Origin: Bacteroidales bacterium
Lineage (GTDB): Bacteria > Bacteroidota > Bacteroidia > Bacteroidales > WCHB1-69
Direction: 5' to 3'
DNA length: 39,505 nucleotides
Assembly: GCA_016290295.1 (NCBI GenBank)
Contig: JAEETJ010000026.1
Span: forward strand, 1-39,505
Shown here: positions 1 to 7,811 of the stretch, in pieces
Layout of the letters: each line of letters starts with the position of its first letter
Position numbering within the stretch: the stretch's first letter is position 1
Notes under the pieces: generated by a model
Seen by the model: only the letters and a program-made list of their open reading frames with translations
Database searches by the model: none
What the model was told of the DNA's origin: nothing
Made by a program: the position numbers and the translations under genes

Positions 1-1
1 T

Positions 2-640
2 GGTCCAAATTCTACAGAAGAAGATCATAAATGGTATCGAAACAAGGCGAACAAGTTCAGAGGATTGTGTAAAGAAGGTTCTTATGTTCCACCGAATTCA
101 GCATTGATAAGAGAAGGACGCTCAAATCCTAAATTCATTCGATACTTGTATATGGCAGAGAGTCCCACAACAGCCGTTTTTGAAGTTCGCCCCCTTTTGT
201 ATAGTGCGATTAATGTGGCTGGAATTGAGGTAAAGGAGTTGCTGAAAATCACGAATTTGGCGGTAGATATAGGTTGGGGCTCCGAAGAACAAAGAAGTGT
301 GGATGAATGGTTATTGAGTTTCGTACAATCGGCCTTTTCTTCTCCAACAAACAACCCCGATAACTATATTCATTCACAAGTTATTGCTGAATTCTGTAGG
401 CTCATAGGATTTGATGGAATTCGATATGGTAGTTCTTTGCATAGAGGCGGTTTTAATTTAACTATCTTTGATGTTTCTAAATGTGAGGCCGTGTTTTCTA
501 CAGACCTCAGATTGGAAAACATAAAGATAAGTCTACGACCAGCGATTGGCGCGGAAAATATAGATGGTCGATTTGAATACATAAAGGACAATGTTCCTAT
601 GAAGTTGGATAAGAATAGTGGTTTATTAGTGGAAATATAA
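2..640 (+). CDS. RES-domain protein (putative NAD+-degrading), 5' end cut by window
   Basis: The frame is open from base 2, so the true start lies left of the window; the first internal alternative start (TTG at 65) would remove residues that look like part of the fold. About 212 residues are visible. Residues 39-64 carry the RES signature: GRxNP, then YLYxAxS, then TAxFEVRP, whose Arg and Glu belong to the conserved polar core of the family. Characterised RES toxins (MbcT, Res of Res-Xre) consume NAD+; that activity is inferred here, not shown. No Xre or MbcA antitoxin is visible beside it; a partner could lie upstream. It sits at the start of a run of plus-strand defence-type genes and is A/T-rich like the next four. 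A HEPN-RES fusion is possible if the missing N-terminus is long. Confidence 0.8.
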   Translation, partial: GPNSTEEDHKWYRNKANKFRGLCKEGSYVPPNSALIREGRSNPKFIRYLYMAESPTTAVFEVRPLLYSAINVAGIEVKELLKITNLAVDIGWGSEEQRSVDEWLLSFVQSAFSSPTNNPDNYIHSQVIAEFCRLIGFDGIRYGSSLHRGGFNLTIFDVSKCEAVFSTDLRLENIKISLRPAIGAENIDGRFEYIKDNVPMKLDKNSGLLVEI

Positions 641-711
641 TTGACATTTATCCTTGAATTTACTAAATGAAGCAGGGCTCCTCTTTATGGTTTAATAAAA
701 TAATTTGACTC

Positions 712-1374
712 ATGAACAATGAAGAATATTTGGAAATATTGAACAATCCAGACAGTTGGTTTGAACAGGCATTTGCCCAAAAGATGGTCGCAGATAAACT
801 CTTGGTCGATGTTATCATGAATAAAAACTTTATTAATGGCCTAAAAGATGCTCATAATATGTCTAAGTTTATCGCTTTATGGGCCAATGCGTTGTTCCAT
901 TATGGTCTTGGAATTGAAAACGGGTTGAAAGGAGTGATTATCAAGAATAAGCCTGAGTTAATAAATTTCGAAGTATCTGGAGATGATGTAATCCTTCGTG
1001 ATATTGGCGGGAAAGCAGGAAAGAGTCATGATCTCTATTCTTTATCCTATCGAGCTGGAATTTTGGACAGAAGTCTTCATTTGTTTAAGACAGATTTTGA
1101 TAAGAAACATGTCAAAAATGTTTTGCAAAGCTTATCAGATATGATTAAATGGGCTGCAAGGTATCCTATACCGAAGACACTTTCTAAAATGTTTCAAGTC
1201 GAAAATAATGTTCCCATCATCTGTGTGTATGGATTCCATATTTTGGATGTAATTGAGCCGATTTATTGCTATTTTAAAAGTCTAATAAAATCAAATAATG
1301 ACTTCGATGAGGATTATTTGGAAAAATTTCTTGATTCGAGCATAACTGATGAAGAAAAGAAGAGAAACGAATAA
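712..1374 (+). CDS. Hypothetical protein, HEPN-like helical
   Basis: 220 residues, predominantly helical, no signal peptide or membrane segment. I do not recognise the family with certainty. The stretch LFHYGLGIENGLKGV (about residues 62-76) followed by a SHDLYSL segment (about residues 104-110) resembles the HEPN pattern, in which a helix ending in (E)xxLK is followed by a (G)HDL motif. I do not see a clear R-x(4-6)-H ribonuclease motif, so if it is a HEPN protein it may be non-catalytic or a partner protein. It starts 71 bases after the RES gene on the same strand, which allows cotranscription. A/T-rich composition matches RES, SIR2 and HerA, suggesting a shared acquisition history. Confidence 0.5.
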   Translation: MNNEEYLEILNNPDSWFEQAFAQKMVADKLLVDVIMNKNFINGLKDAHNMSKFIALWANALFHYGLGIENGLKGVIIKNKPELINFEVSGDDVILRDIGGKAGKSHDLYSLSYRAGILDRSLHLFKTDFDKKHVKNVLQSLSDMIKWAARYPIPKTLSKMFQVENNVPIICVYGFHILDVIEPIYCYFKSLIKSNNDFDEDYLEKFLDSSITDEEKKRNE

Positions 1375-1738
1375 ATAAATACACGAAATGAAGCAATGTA
1401 GTATATTTGAAAATTTACTATCACTGCCTGGCCGCGTACTCTCGTCACAATGCTATTCATCTTGTGATACTTATTTTTAGAGGTATAGTGGGTGTTTTTT
1501 TCTTGCACAAAATCTGACGAATGTGAAAAGATTTGTATCTTTGCATTCTTGAATGTTGCGTTATGAAGAAAGATGTGGAGCAGAGACAATATTGCGGAGA
1601 TCTTAGTAGAATGTCTGAACAATTCCACTGGGCTGTACTTTTATGGGGATTTCTATGGCGGAAGAGGGGAAGAGAGAAACGTTGTTTTCATGATTTAATC
1701 AATTATTGTTCAATGTTTACATATAAATAATTCTGCAT
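1375..1738 (+). promoter_or_regulatory. Intergenic region with promoter-like element for SIR2-HerA
   Basis: A 364-base gap. TATCTTTG at 1536-1543 fits the Bacteroidota -7 element TAnnTTTG. The -33 element is not clear: a TTG occurs at 1503-1505, rather far upstream. Transcription from here would give a leader of about 190 bases before the SIR2 gene at 1739. A 55-codon open frame lies in that leader (listed separately). I see no strong hairpin or terminator in the rest of the gap. Confidence 0.45.
1563..1730 (+). CDS. Possible small leader ORF (55 aa), doubtful
   Basis: An ATG lies 20 bases after the -7 element at 1536-1543. It opens a 55-residue frame starting MKKDVEQRQYCGD and ending eight bases before the SIR2 start. 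The peptide has a hydrophobic patch (WAVLLWGFLW, about residues 23-32) followed by a basic cluster (RKRGREKR). Position after the promoter and before the SIR2-HerA pair is the only support. There is no recognised family, and it could be a chance frame within a leader. Confidence 0.2.
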   Translation: MKKDVEQRQYCGDLSRMSEQFHWAVLLWGFLWRKRGREKRCFHDLINYCSMFTYK

Positions 1739-3169
1739 ATGGATGCTAAAAAGATTAATAATGCCAATGAAGTACTTGCACTTGGTGGTGATGTTATTAA
1801 AACAAGGGATGATCGTGAATTAATACTTGTTGATAAAGATGGAAAAGTACAGAATACCGATGATTGTGGGTGGTTGCCAGATGAGGATGGCATAGTGAAT
1901 AATGCCGTGTTTCGTTCCCGTATAGAACCATGGCTTACTTCTCTTTTCCAATCGGAGCATCTTTCATTACTCTGTGGATCTGGTATTACTAATGCTATCA
2001 GTTATTTAGCAGGTGCAAGTGGTGGTACTACCATGGGAGCAACAACATTTACTCATTTCAAAGATGAAATAAGCGAGGCAGCGGAGGCATCAGCAATGGC
2101 AAGTGGCAGAGAAAAAGGTAATATTGAAGATCAAATAAGAACAGCTAATGATTTGCTGCGTGGGCTGAGGATTTTGAAAAAAAACACTGAAGCAACCGAG
2201 TTGGAAACAGAACTTAATACTTTAATTGTGAAATTTGCTAAATCTATTTTGCTCTCTGAAAACGCTATTGCTACCGCTGACAATGACAAAAGAGAGGAGG
2301 CATATTCAGTACTAGTAAACTTTTTATTGAGTTTTTCCAGTCGTACAGGCAATAGAGAAAGACTGAACATATTTACCACAAACTATGACCGACTGATAGA
2401 GGTAGGCGCAGAACTGGCAGGTATACATTTGATGGATAGATTTATAGGAACCATGATGCCAGTGTTTCGCTCTTCAAGGTTAAATCTGGATATCCATTAT
2501 AATCCCCCCGGAATACGGGGAGAGCCTCGTTATCTAGAAGGTGTGGCTCGTTTGACCAAACTGCATGGTTCTGTTGATTGGGTACAAAATAGCAATGAAA
2601 TAAGGCGTATGGGATTGCCGTTTGGAGCAGAGGATATAAAACCTTATCTAAATGCACCTGGTTTGAAAGGAGCAGATGCATTGAAGTTGATGATATATCC
2701 AAACTCTGCTAAGGATCGAGAAACTGCAGAATATCCATACGTGGAACTGTTTCGTGATTTTGCTGCAGCCATTTGCCGTCCTAACAGTACGTTAGTTACA
2801 TATGGTTACGGATTTGGTGACGAACATATCAACCGCGTGATTCATGATATGCTCACTATCCCATCAACTCATCTTGTTGTGATTTCATATGATGATCCGA
2901 TAGGGCGTATTTTGAAATTCTATTATGAAGCTACACATTATGCGCAGATGTCTGTCCTAATGGGTAAGAACTTGGGGAATATTACAAACTTGGCTAAAGA
3001 CTACCTTCCGAAAGCTGCAATCGATAGAGCTACAAATCGAATGGCTGAATTGTTGCAAAACCGCCTTGGAGCTACTTCAAGTACTACTACTTTATCTGGT
3101 GCTACATCAACGAGAGCAGCTTCTACTCCGACTACAATACCTATAACGCCAACATCACCAATAGTGTAA
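1739..3169 (+). CDS. SIR2-family NADase of a SIR2-HerA defence pair
   Basis: 476 residues. The SIR2 (Rossmann) landmarks are in order: LLCGSGIT at about 77-84 (glycine-rich NAD-binding loop), TTNYD at 213-217 (the TxNxD motif), LHGS at 275-278 with the presumed catalytic His276, and VTYGYGFGDEHIN further on. In characterised SIR2 defence proteins this domain hydrolyses NAD+ during phage infection. The stop codon is three bases before the HerA start, so the two are almost certainly translated from one message. This matches the known SIR2-HerA (Nezha) system, whose products form a large two-protein complex. The C-terminal 35 residues or so are rich in Thr and Ser, look unstructured, and are not part of the SIR2 fold. 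NADase activity here is inferred from the family. Confidence 0.9.
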   Translation: MDAKKINNANEVLALGGDVIKTRDDRELILVDKDGKVQNTDDCGWLPDEDGIVNNAVFRSRIEPWLTSLFQSEHLSLLCGSGITNAISYLAGASGGTTMGATTFTHFKDEISEAAEASAMASGREKGNIEDQIRTANDLLRGLRILKKNTEATELETELNTLIVKFAKSILLSENAIATADNDKREEAYSVLVNFLLSFSSRTGNRERLNIFTTNYDRLIEVGAELAGIHLMDRFIGTMMPVFRSSRLNLDIHYNPPGIRGEPRYLEGVARLTKLHGSVDWVQNSNEIRRMGLPFGAEDIKPYLNAPGLKGADALKLMIYPNSAKDRETAEYPYVELFRDFAAAICRPNSTLVTYGYGFGDEHINRVIHDMLTIPSTHLVVISYDDPIGRILKFYYEATHYAQMSVLMGKNLGNITNLAKDYLPKAAIDRATNRMAELLQNRLGATSSTTTLSGATSTRAASTPTTIPITPTSPIV

Positions 3170-3172
3170 TCT

Positions 3173-5248
3173 ATGACAACGACACCAATAGAACGGCTTG
3201 CTTCCTTGCGTGTAGGAACGGTTGAGTATATCTCTCCAGACAGGATAGAGGTCCAACTAGACATTGAATCTCCAGAAAGCGTGGCTCTAAATACAGGTAC
3301 ACCTAGGAGTTTCCCGCGTATCAATGGCTATGTAATGATACCCATCGATTTGGGATTTGTTGTGGGACAAGTGTCTTGGATAACCATACAGCGTTCTCCA
3401 TATCCAAAACGTAGTGGTTTTCAAGATTTTGGTTTGATTGACTTGCCATTCCCTTTACGTAAGATGGAACTACAACCTGTTGGGACCCTTGTAGCTACAG
3501 AGCACGGCTATAAATTTAAACGCGGTCTTGAGGCATTTCCTTCAGTGGGAGACATTGTTGTTCTCCCTATGGAAGATCAACTGAAGTCTATCATTGAATC
3601 TGGAGAAAACCGTAGGGTCTATATAGGTAATAGTCCTTTGGTTGGTAATGCCAAAGTAATGATTGATCCCGACAGATTGTTTGGCCGTCATCTTGCAGTA
3701 TTAGGTAATACTGGAAGTGGCAAATCATGCTCCGTTGCGGGTTTGATTAGATGGTCTTTGGAAAGTGCTAAGGCCTGTTTGCAGAATAATGAAACCCCAG
3801 TTAATAGCCGTTTTATTGTACTTGATCCAAATGGTGAATATAGCAAGGCATTTGCTGATAAGAAAGATGCCAACATCTACACAGTGAATGTTGAAAGTGG
3901 TAACGGAAAGAAACAATTAGAAGTACCTTTGTGGTTTTGGAATACCGATGAGTGGTGTGGATTTACCAAAGCCTCGCCAAAGACTCATAGAACAACGATT
4001 GTACATGCGTTGAAGTCGGTTAGGAGTGGCAATGTTTTTGAAGAAGTAAGTAAACAAAGTGAATTAGCAAGTTTTGTACGGACAGTAATCAATACAATAG
4101 AAGTATATAAAAGCAAGGGTTCCCCATGGGGTAATTTTCCAGCGCCAAAGAATTTCCGAGAATCATTACAAAAATGGAATGCTGGAGTTGTTACAGACGA
4201 TGCCTATTCTCAAGAATTAAATGAAGCAATTGCAGCTTTCAATAGCAAAGTTAATGATTTTGAAAGGCCCAGGGCTGTTCAATATGCAAACCAAGATTAC
4301 ATAAAAGGTGAAGTTGATACTCTTATCAGCCTCCTTAAGGTCGTATTTGCTAAAGCTGGAGGAAGAGAAGAGGAGTTTCTGCCTATTGACGAAGATTGCC
4401 CTATTCCGTTTACAGGCGAAAACTTTATGCGTTCTGTTGAGGCCAATGCTGAGTTATTGAATACAACTGAATATATCGTTACTTTGATGCCTCGCATCAA
4501 AACATTACTATCAGATGTACGAGTTAAGGGAGTTATTGATAACAAAGACCTTAAATTAAGTGACTGGTTAAGTGACTACATTGGTGCTGACAACAAGGAA
4601 TCGCTATCAATTATTGATTTGTCATTATTGCCATCAGATGTGACAAGCATTGTTACTGCTGTTATAGCCCGTATGGTGTTTGAAGCACAACAACGTTATC
4701 TCAAACTGAATAAAGAATGCCTACCAACAGTACTTGTGATGGAAGAAGCCCACTATTTTGTGAAACGTTATAATGAAGATGCCGAGAATACAAGCCCCAC
4801 GTCCCAATGCTGCAAGGTGTTTGAGAAGATAGCTCGTGAAGGCAGAAAGTTTGGATTAGGATTAGTGCTATCATCGCAAAGACCATCGGAACTTTCACCT
4901 ACGGTATTGTCGCAATGCAATTCTTTCCTGTTGCATAGAATAACTAATGACCGCGACCAAGAATTGATTCATCGATTGTTGCCCGACAACATGAGGGGTA
5001 TTCTTCGTGAAATGCCTTCCCTTCCTTCGCAGTATGCTGTATTATTGGGATGGGCTTCGGAATTACCTGTAATTGTGAAAATGCGTACATTACCAAAGTC
5101 CCAATGCCCACAATCGGATGATCCAGATTATTGGGATGTATGGACAGGCTTGAAAGAACGCAAAATTAATTGGGAAAGAATATCAGAGGATTGGCAAAAC
5201 AGGAAACGAAGCACCACAGAAGTGTCTGAGGACGGGATAGATAATTAG
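3173..5248 (+). CDS. HerA-type hexameric ATPase/translocase of SIR2-HerA system
   Basis: 691 residues. Residues about 10-130 resemble the N-terminal HAS-barrel of HerA. The Walker A motif is GNTGSGKS at 178-185. The Walker B motif is VLVMEEAH, with acidic residues 524-525. It is followed by SSQRPSEL and by HRITNDRD, the sensor/arginine-finger region typical of HerA/FtsK-like ring ATPases. A long insertion (about 240-440) separates the two Walker regions. HerA proteins form hexamers that translocate DNA; in SIR2-HerA systems the ring docks onto SIR2 oligomers and the pair acts against phage. No NurA nuclease gene is adjacent, consistent with the defence variant rather than the archaeal repair pair. 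Confidence 0.92.
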   Translation: MTTTPIERLASLRVGTVEYISPDRIEVQLDIESPESVALNTGTPRSFPRINGYVMIPIDLGFVVGQVSWITIQRSPYPKRSGFQDFGLIDLPFPLRKMELQPVGTLVATEHGYKFKRGLEAFPSVGDIVVLPMEDQLKSIIESGENRRVYIGNSPLVGNAKVMIDPDRLFGRHLAVLGNTGSGKSCSVAGLIRWSLESAKACLQNNETPVNSRFIVLDPNGEYSKAFADKKDANIYTVNVESGNGKKQLEVPLWFWNTDEWCGFTKASPKTHRTTIVHALKSVRSGNVFEEVSKQSELASFVRTVINTIEVYKSKGSPWGNFPAPKNFRESLQKWNAGVVTDDAYSQELNEAIAAFNSKVNDFERPRAVQYANQDYIKGEVDTLISLLKVVFAKAGGREEEFLPIDEDCPIPFTGENFMRSVEANAELLNTTEYIVTLMPRIKTLLSDVRVKGVIDNKDLKLSDWLSDYIGADNKESLSIIDLSLLPSDVTSIVTAVIARMVFEAQQRYLKLNKECLPTVLVMEEAHYFVKRYNEDAENTSPTSQCCKVFEKIAREGRKFGLGLVLSSQRPSELSPTVLSQCNSFLLHRITNDRDQELIHRLLPDNMRGILREMPSLPSQYAVLLGWASELPVIVKMRTLPKSQCPQSDDPDYWDVWTGLKERKINWERISEDWQNRKRSTTEVSEDGIDN

Positions 5249-5330
5249 CGGCTTAAGTCAGAAATACTCATTTGTCAAATGCATTTGCAATAAATGTGTT
5301 CTAATATCATCACCCTTTCCAAAAATTCCG

Positions 5331-5338
5331 TATCTTTG
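5331..5338 (+). promoter_or_regulatory. Promoter -7 element of the methylase/helicase operon
   Basis: TATCTTTG followed by CC matches the Bacteroidota TAnnTTTG element. The -33 box is not obvious. A transcript from here would carry a leader of about 235 bases, A/T-rich to about 5420 and then strongly structured (5425-5576), before the first methylase start codon. The 5249-5330 stretch between the HerA stop and this element shows nothing I can identify. Confidence 0.5.
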
Positions 5339-5424
5339 CCGCCCAAATCAATCAATAATATAATCTTTAACGAATAATAGACCAAACCAATAAAAGAATA
5401 AAAAGATAAATAACATATTATAAA

Positions 5425-5576
5425 AGCGTTTTCGCTCTAACTGTCCACTTGAAGTTCCACAAACAAGCCTGACTAGTGAAGCGGTAAACGCCTGCGAGCA
5501 ATCGTGGGCTTTACTTATTTGTCAGGCAGGTCGTGGAACACCTAAGTGGGCATAAGCAAAGTTCCACGATTTTTTT
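5425..5576 (+). ncRNA. Structured leader with mutually exclusive terminator (attenuator/riboswitch-like)
   Basis: Three nested helices can be drawn: 5443-5450 with 5544-5551 (8 pairs, one G-U), 5454-5460 with 5533-5539 (GTTCCAC/GTGGAAC), and 5467-5473 with 5521-5527 (GCCTGAC/GTCAGGC). A small hairpin AGCG-TTTT-CGCT at 5425-5436 precedes them. The GTGGAAC arm can instead pair, as CGTGGAAC (5532-5539), with GTTCCACG (5561-5568), which is followed directly by A and seven T. The 9-base sequence AAGTTCCAC occurs twice (5452-5460 and 5559-5567), so the two partners compete for one arm. This is the geometry of a transcription attenuator or riboswitch expression platform. The ATG at 5577 follows the T-run immediately. 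Alternative: a stand-alone small RNA ending in this terminator. I recognise no known riboswitch class. Confidence 0.6.
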
Positions 5577-6281
5577 ATGCCTGACAACGAAAACCCTAAA
5601 CAAATCAAAAGCCGCCAGCGGGTGGCTGACCATGGCGAGGTGTTCACCAATCCACGCGAAGTGAACGCTATGCTCGATTTGGTGCATGACGAGTCATTTC
5701 GACTCGACAGCCGCTTCCTCGAGCCCGCCTGCGGTGATGGCAATTTCCTTATAGAGATTCTACGCCGCAAACTTTCCCTCCTGAAAGACATTAAATCCCA
5801 AACTGAATGGGAGTTCAAAAGCCTCATCGCAGTAGGCTCCTGCTATGGCATCGACATCCTGCCTGACAATGCCGAGGCGTGCCGCACAAGATTGGAAGAG
5901 TATGTCCTTTCCCAACACCCAGCCTCGGAGAGGCTGAACGCACGTAGTGCAATTAACACCATACAAGCCGATAGGCGCAGTGTGGTGGAAGAAAGTCCAT
6001 ACCTCCTCTCGCTCCGATACATGCTAAAAAAGAACATTGTCTGCGGCGATGCGCTGACGTATCGTACCGCAGAAAACAAGCCTATTAGCTTCTGCGAGTG
6101 GACACCTATTGCCGGTAGTATGCAGTTTTCACGACGTGACTTTCAATTTGATTTCCTTGTTACACAAAGCCACCAGTATAGTCTCTTCGATGAGCAGGGT
6201 GAGCCGCAAAGTTTTGACGAGCCTGTTCGTACCTATCCTCCATTGCATTATACCCAACTTTATAGATATGACTTACTATAG
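5577..6281 (+). CDS. N6-methyltransferase-like protein lacking the NPPY motif
   Basis: 234 residues. It has the early motifs of an Eco57I/type I-like N6-adenine methyltransferase: EVFTNP near residue 21 (motif X region), LEPACGDGNFL at about 48-58 (motif I, SAM binding), YGIDI near 91 (motif II) and VCGDAL near 157 (motif III). It ends before any NPPY/DPPY catalytic motif. The usual aromatic-rich segment after FDFLV instead reads VTQSHQYSL, so it probably cannot methylate alone. Its last 14 bases overlap the next gene, which restarts with its own motifs X and I, so this is a tandem paralogous pair and not one gene broken by a frameshift. It may be a regulatory or structural subunit. The start is placed by the ATG directly after the leader T-run; no other start is near. 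Confidence 0.75.
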   Translation: MPDNENPKQIKSRQRVADHGEVFTNPREVNAMLDLVHDESFRLDSRFLEPACGDGNFLIEILRRKLSLLKDIKSQTEWEFKSLIAVGSCYGIDILPDNAEACRTRLEEYVLSQHPASERLNARSAINTIQADRRSVVEESPYLLSLRYMLKKNIVCGDALTYRTAENKPISFCEWTPIAGSMQFSRRDFQFDFLVTQSHQYSLFDEQGEPQSFDEPVRTYPPLHYTQLYRYDLL

Positions 6282-7797
6282 CCCCGACATCCTCAATTGT
6301 TTGGCTAACCTGAGCAGCGATGAGGTTTTCACCTCTCCTGAGTTGGCTAACCGTATGCTTGACTTGTTGCCACAGGAATTGTTCCGCAGTACCAAAACAC
6401 GATTTCTCGATCCTTGTAGCAAAAGTGGTGTTTTTCTTCGTGAGATTGCCAAACGCTTGTTGGCCGGTCTCGAAGAGCAGATTCCCGACTTGCAACAACG
6501 CATCAACCACATTATGACGAAGCAGGTCTTCGGTATTGCGTGCACCGACCTCACTGCAGAAATGAGCCGCCGTACACTTTACTGCACCAAGCAGGCCAAC
6601 GGCAAATACAGTGTCAGTACAGTTTTTCGTGACACTCAAGGTAACTTGCGCTATGATCGCTGCAGCCACACATGGAACGTGCAAGGCCGCTGTGAGTACT
6701 GCGGTGCCAGCCAAAGCGAGTATCTTCGTGCAGACTCTCGTGAAACTTACGCCTATCCGTTTATTCACAAAAGTATCAATGAAATATTCCATAAAGATAT
6801 GCAATTCGATGTAATTATAGGTAATCCGCCGTACCAACTTAATGTAGGTGTTGAAAAAGAAAACTATGCTATTGCCATTTACCATAAGTTTGTCCAACAA
6901 GCTAAAAAACTAAATCCTCGTTACTTGTGTATGATTATTCCTGCCCGTTGGTATGCAGGTGGGCGTGGCCTTGATGAATTTAGAGATGAAATGTTGCATG
7001 ATAATCATTTGCGTGTATTGGAAGATTATCCAGACGCATCAGATGTTTTCCCTGGAGTTCAAATTAAAGCAGGGGTTTGTTATTTTCTTTGGGACAAAGA
7101 TAATGCTGGAGACTGTAGTGTGACAACAAACCTAAATGGTGAAAAAATAGGTCCAACTATAAGACCTCTTTTAGAAAAAGGGGCGACAACTTTTATTAGA
7201 TACAATCAAATGGTTTCCATTTATTACAAAATAAAAGCAAAGGATAATCAAAACAATAGCTTTAGTAGTCTTGTTAGTCCTCAAACTCCTTTTGGAATAA
7301 TAACCAGTGAAAAAGGTCATATGGAAAAAATGTCGTCTTCAGATGTTAAAATGTATATAAGTGGTAATGAGAAAGAATATAAAGGCGGAGTATCATTTAT
7401 TGAAAACAAAAAAATAACCAAAGGAAAAGACCTTATTGATTGTCACAAAGTGCTTATTGGTAAAGCAGGAAGTGGAAGTGATTCTTTCCCACATTCAATT
7501 CTAAGTAATCCTTTCTATGCGGAACCTGGTAGTGTATGTAATCAAACATATTTGGTTATTGGACCATTTAAAGATAAAAATGAGTGTGACAATGTTATCT
7601 CTTATATTAAAACACGGTTTTTTAGATTTATGGTTCTTCTAAGAAAAAATTCGCAAGATGCTATGCGAGGTGTATACCAATTCGTTCCCCTTCAAGACTT
7701 CTCCCATCCCTGGACAGACGAAATGCTGTACAAGAAATATGGCTTAGACAAGGATGAGATTGCCTTTATTGAGAGCATGATACGCTCAATGGAATAA
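6268..7797 (+). CDS. Eco57I-type N6-adenine DNA methyltransferase
   Basis: 509 residues from the ATG at 6268; the frame is open further upstream, but that part lies inside the preceding gene and does not resemble a methylase. EVFTSPELANRMLDLL and FLDPCSKSGVFL (about 42-53) correspond to motifs X and I. A Cys-rich stretch (CSHTW...CEYCG, about 134-150) may bind zinc. FDVIIGNPPYQL near residue 185 is the catalytic motif IV. The remainder is the target-recognition part. The expected reaction is SAM-dependent N6-adenine methylation protecting host DNA. DNA from about 6790 to 7690 is markedly A/T-richer than both ends of the gene, suggesting exchange of the catalytic/specificity segment. It ends 14 bases before the helicase gene, consistent with one operon. 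Confidence 0.88.
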   Translation: MTYYSPDILNCLANLSSDEVFTSPELANRMLDLLPQELFRSTKTRFLDPCSKSGVFLREIAKRLLAGLEEQIPDLQQRINHIMTKQVFGIACTDLTAEMSRRTLYCTKQANGKYSVSTVFRDTQGNLRYDRCSHTWNVQGRCEYCGASQSEYLRADSRETYAYPFIHKSINEIFHKDMQFDVIIGNPPYQLNVGVEKENYAIAIYHKFVQQAKKLNPRYLCMIIPARWYAGGRGLDEFRDEMLHDNHLRVLEDYPDASDVFPGVQIKAGVCYFLWDKDNAGDCSVTTNLNGEKIGPTIRPLLEKGATTFIRYNQMVSIYYKIKAKDNQNNSFSSLVSPQTPFGIITSEKGHMEKMSSSDVKMYISGNEKEYKGGVSFIENKKITKGKDLIDCHKVLIGKAGSGSDSFPHSILSNPFYAEPGSVCNQTYLVIGPFKDKNECDNVISYIKTRFFRFMVLLRKNSQDAMRGVYQFVPLQDFSHPWTDEMLYKKYGLDKDEIAFIESMIRSME

Positions 7798-7811
7798 TAA
7801 AAAACTTGATT

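Noticed and set aside
5425-5576. Retron-type msr/msd RNA
   Set aside because: No reverse transcriptase gene is near, and the competing terminator pairing explains the repeats.
6160-6900. Long minus-strand ORF (246 codons) opposite the methylase
   Set aside because: It lies opposite a well-supported gene, has no recognisable motifs, and its frame follows from the codon bias of the real gene.
5577-7797. One methylase gene broken by a frameshift
   Set aside because: The second frame restarts with its own motif X and motif I, and the first already has them; the overlap is only 14 bases. Two tandem genes fit better.
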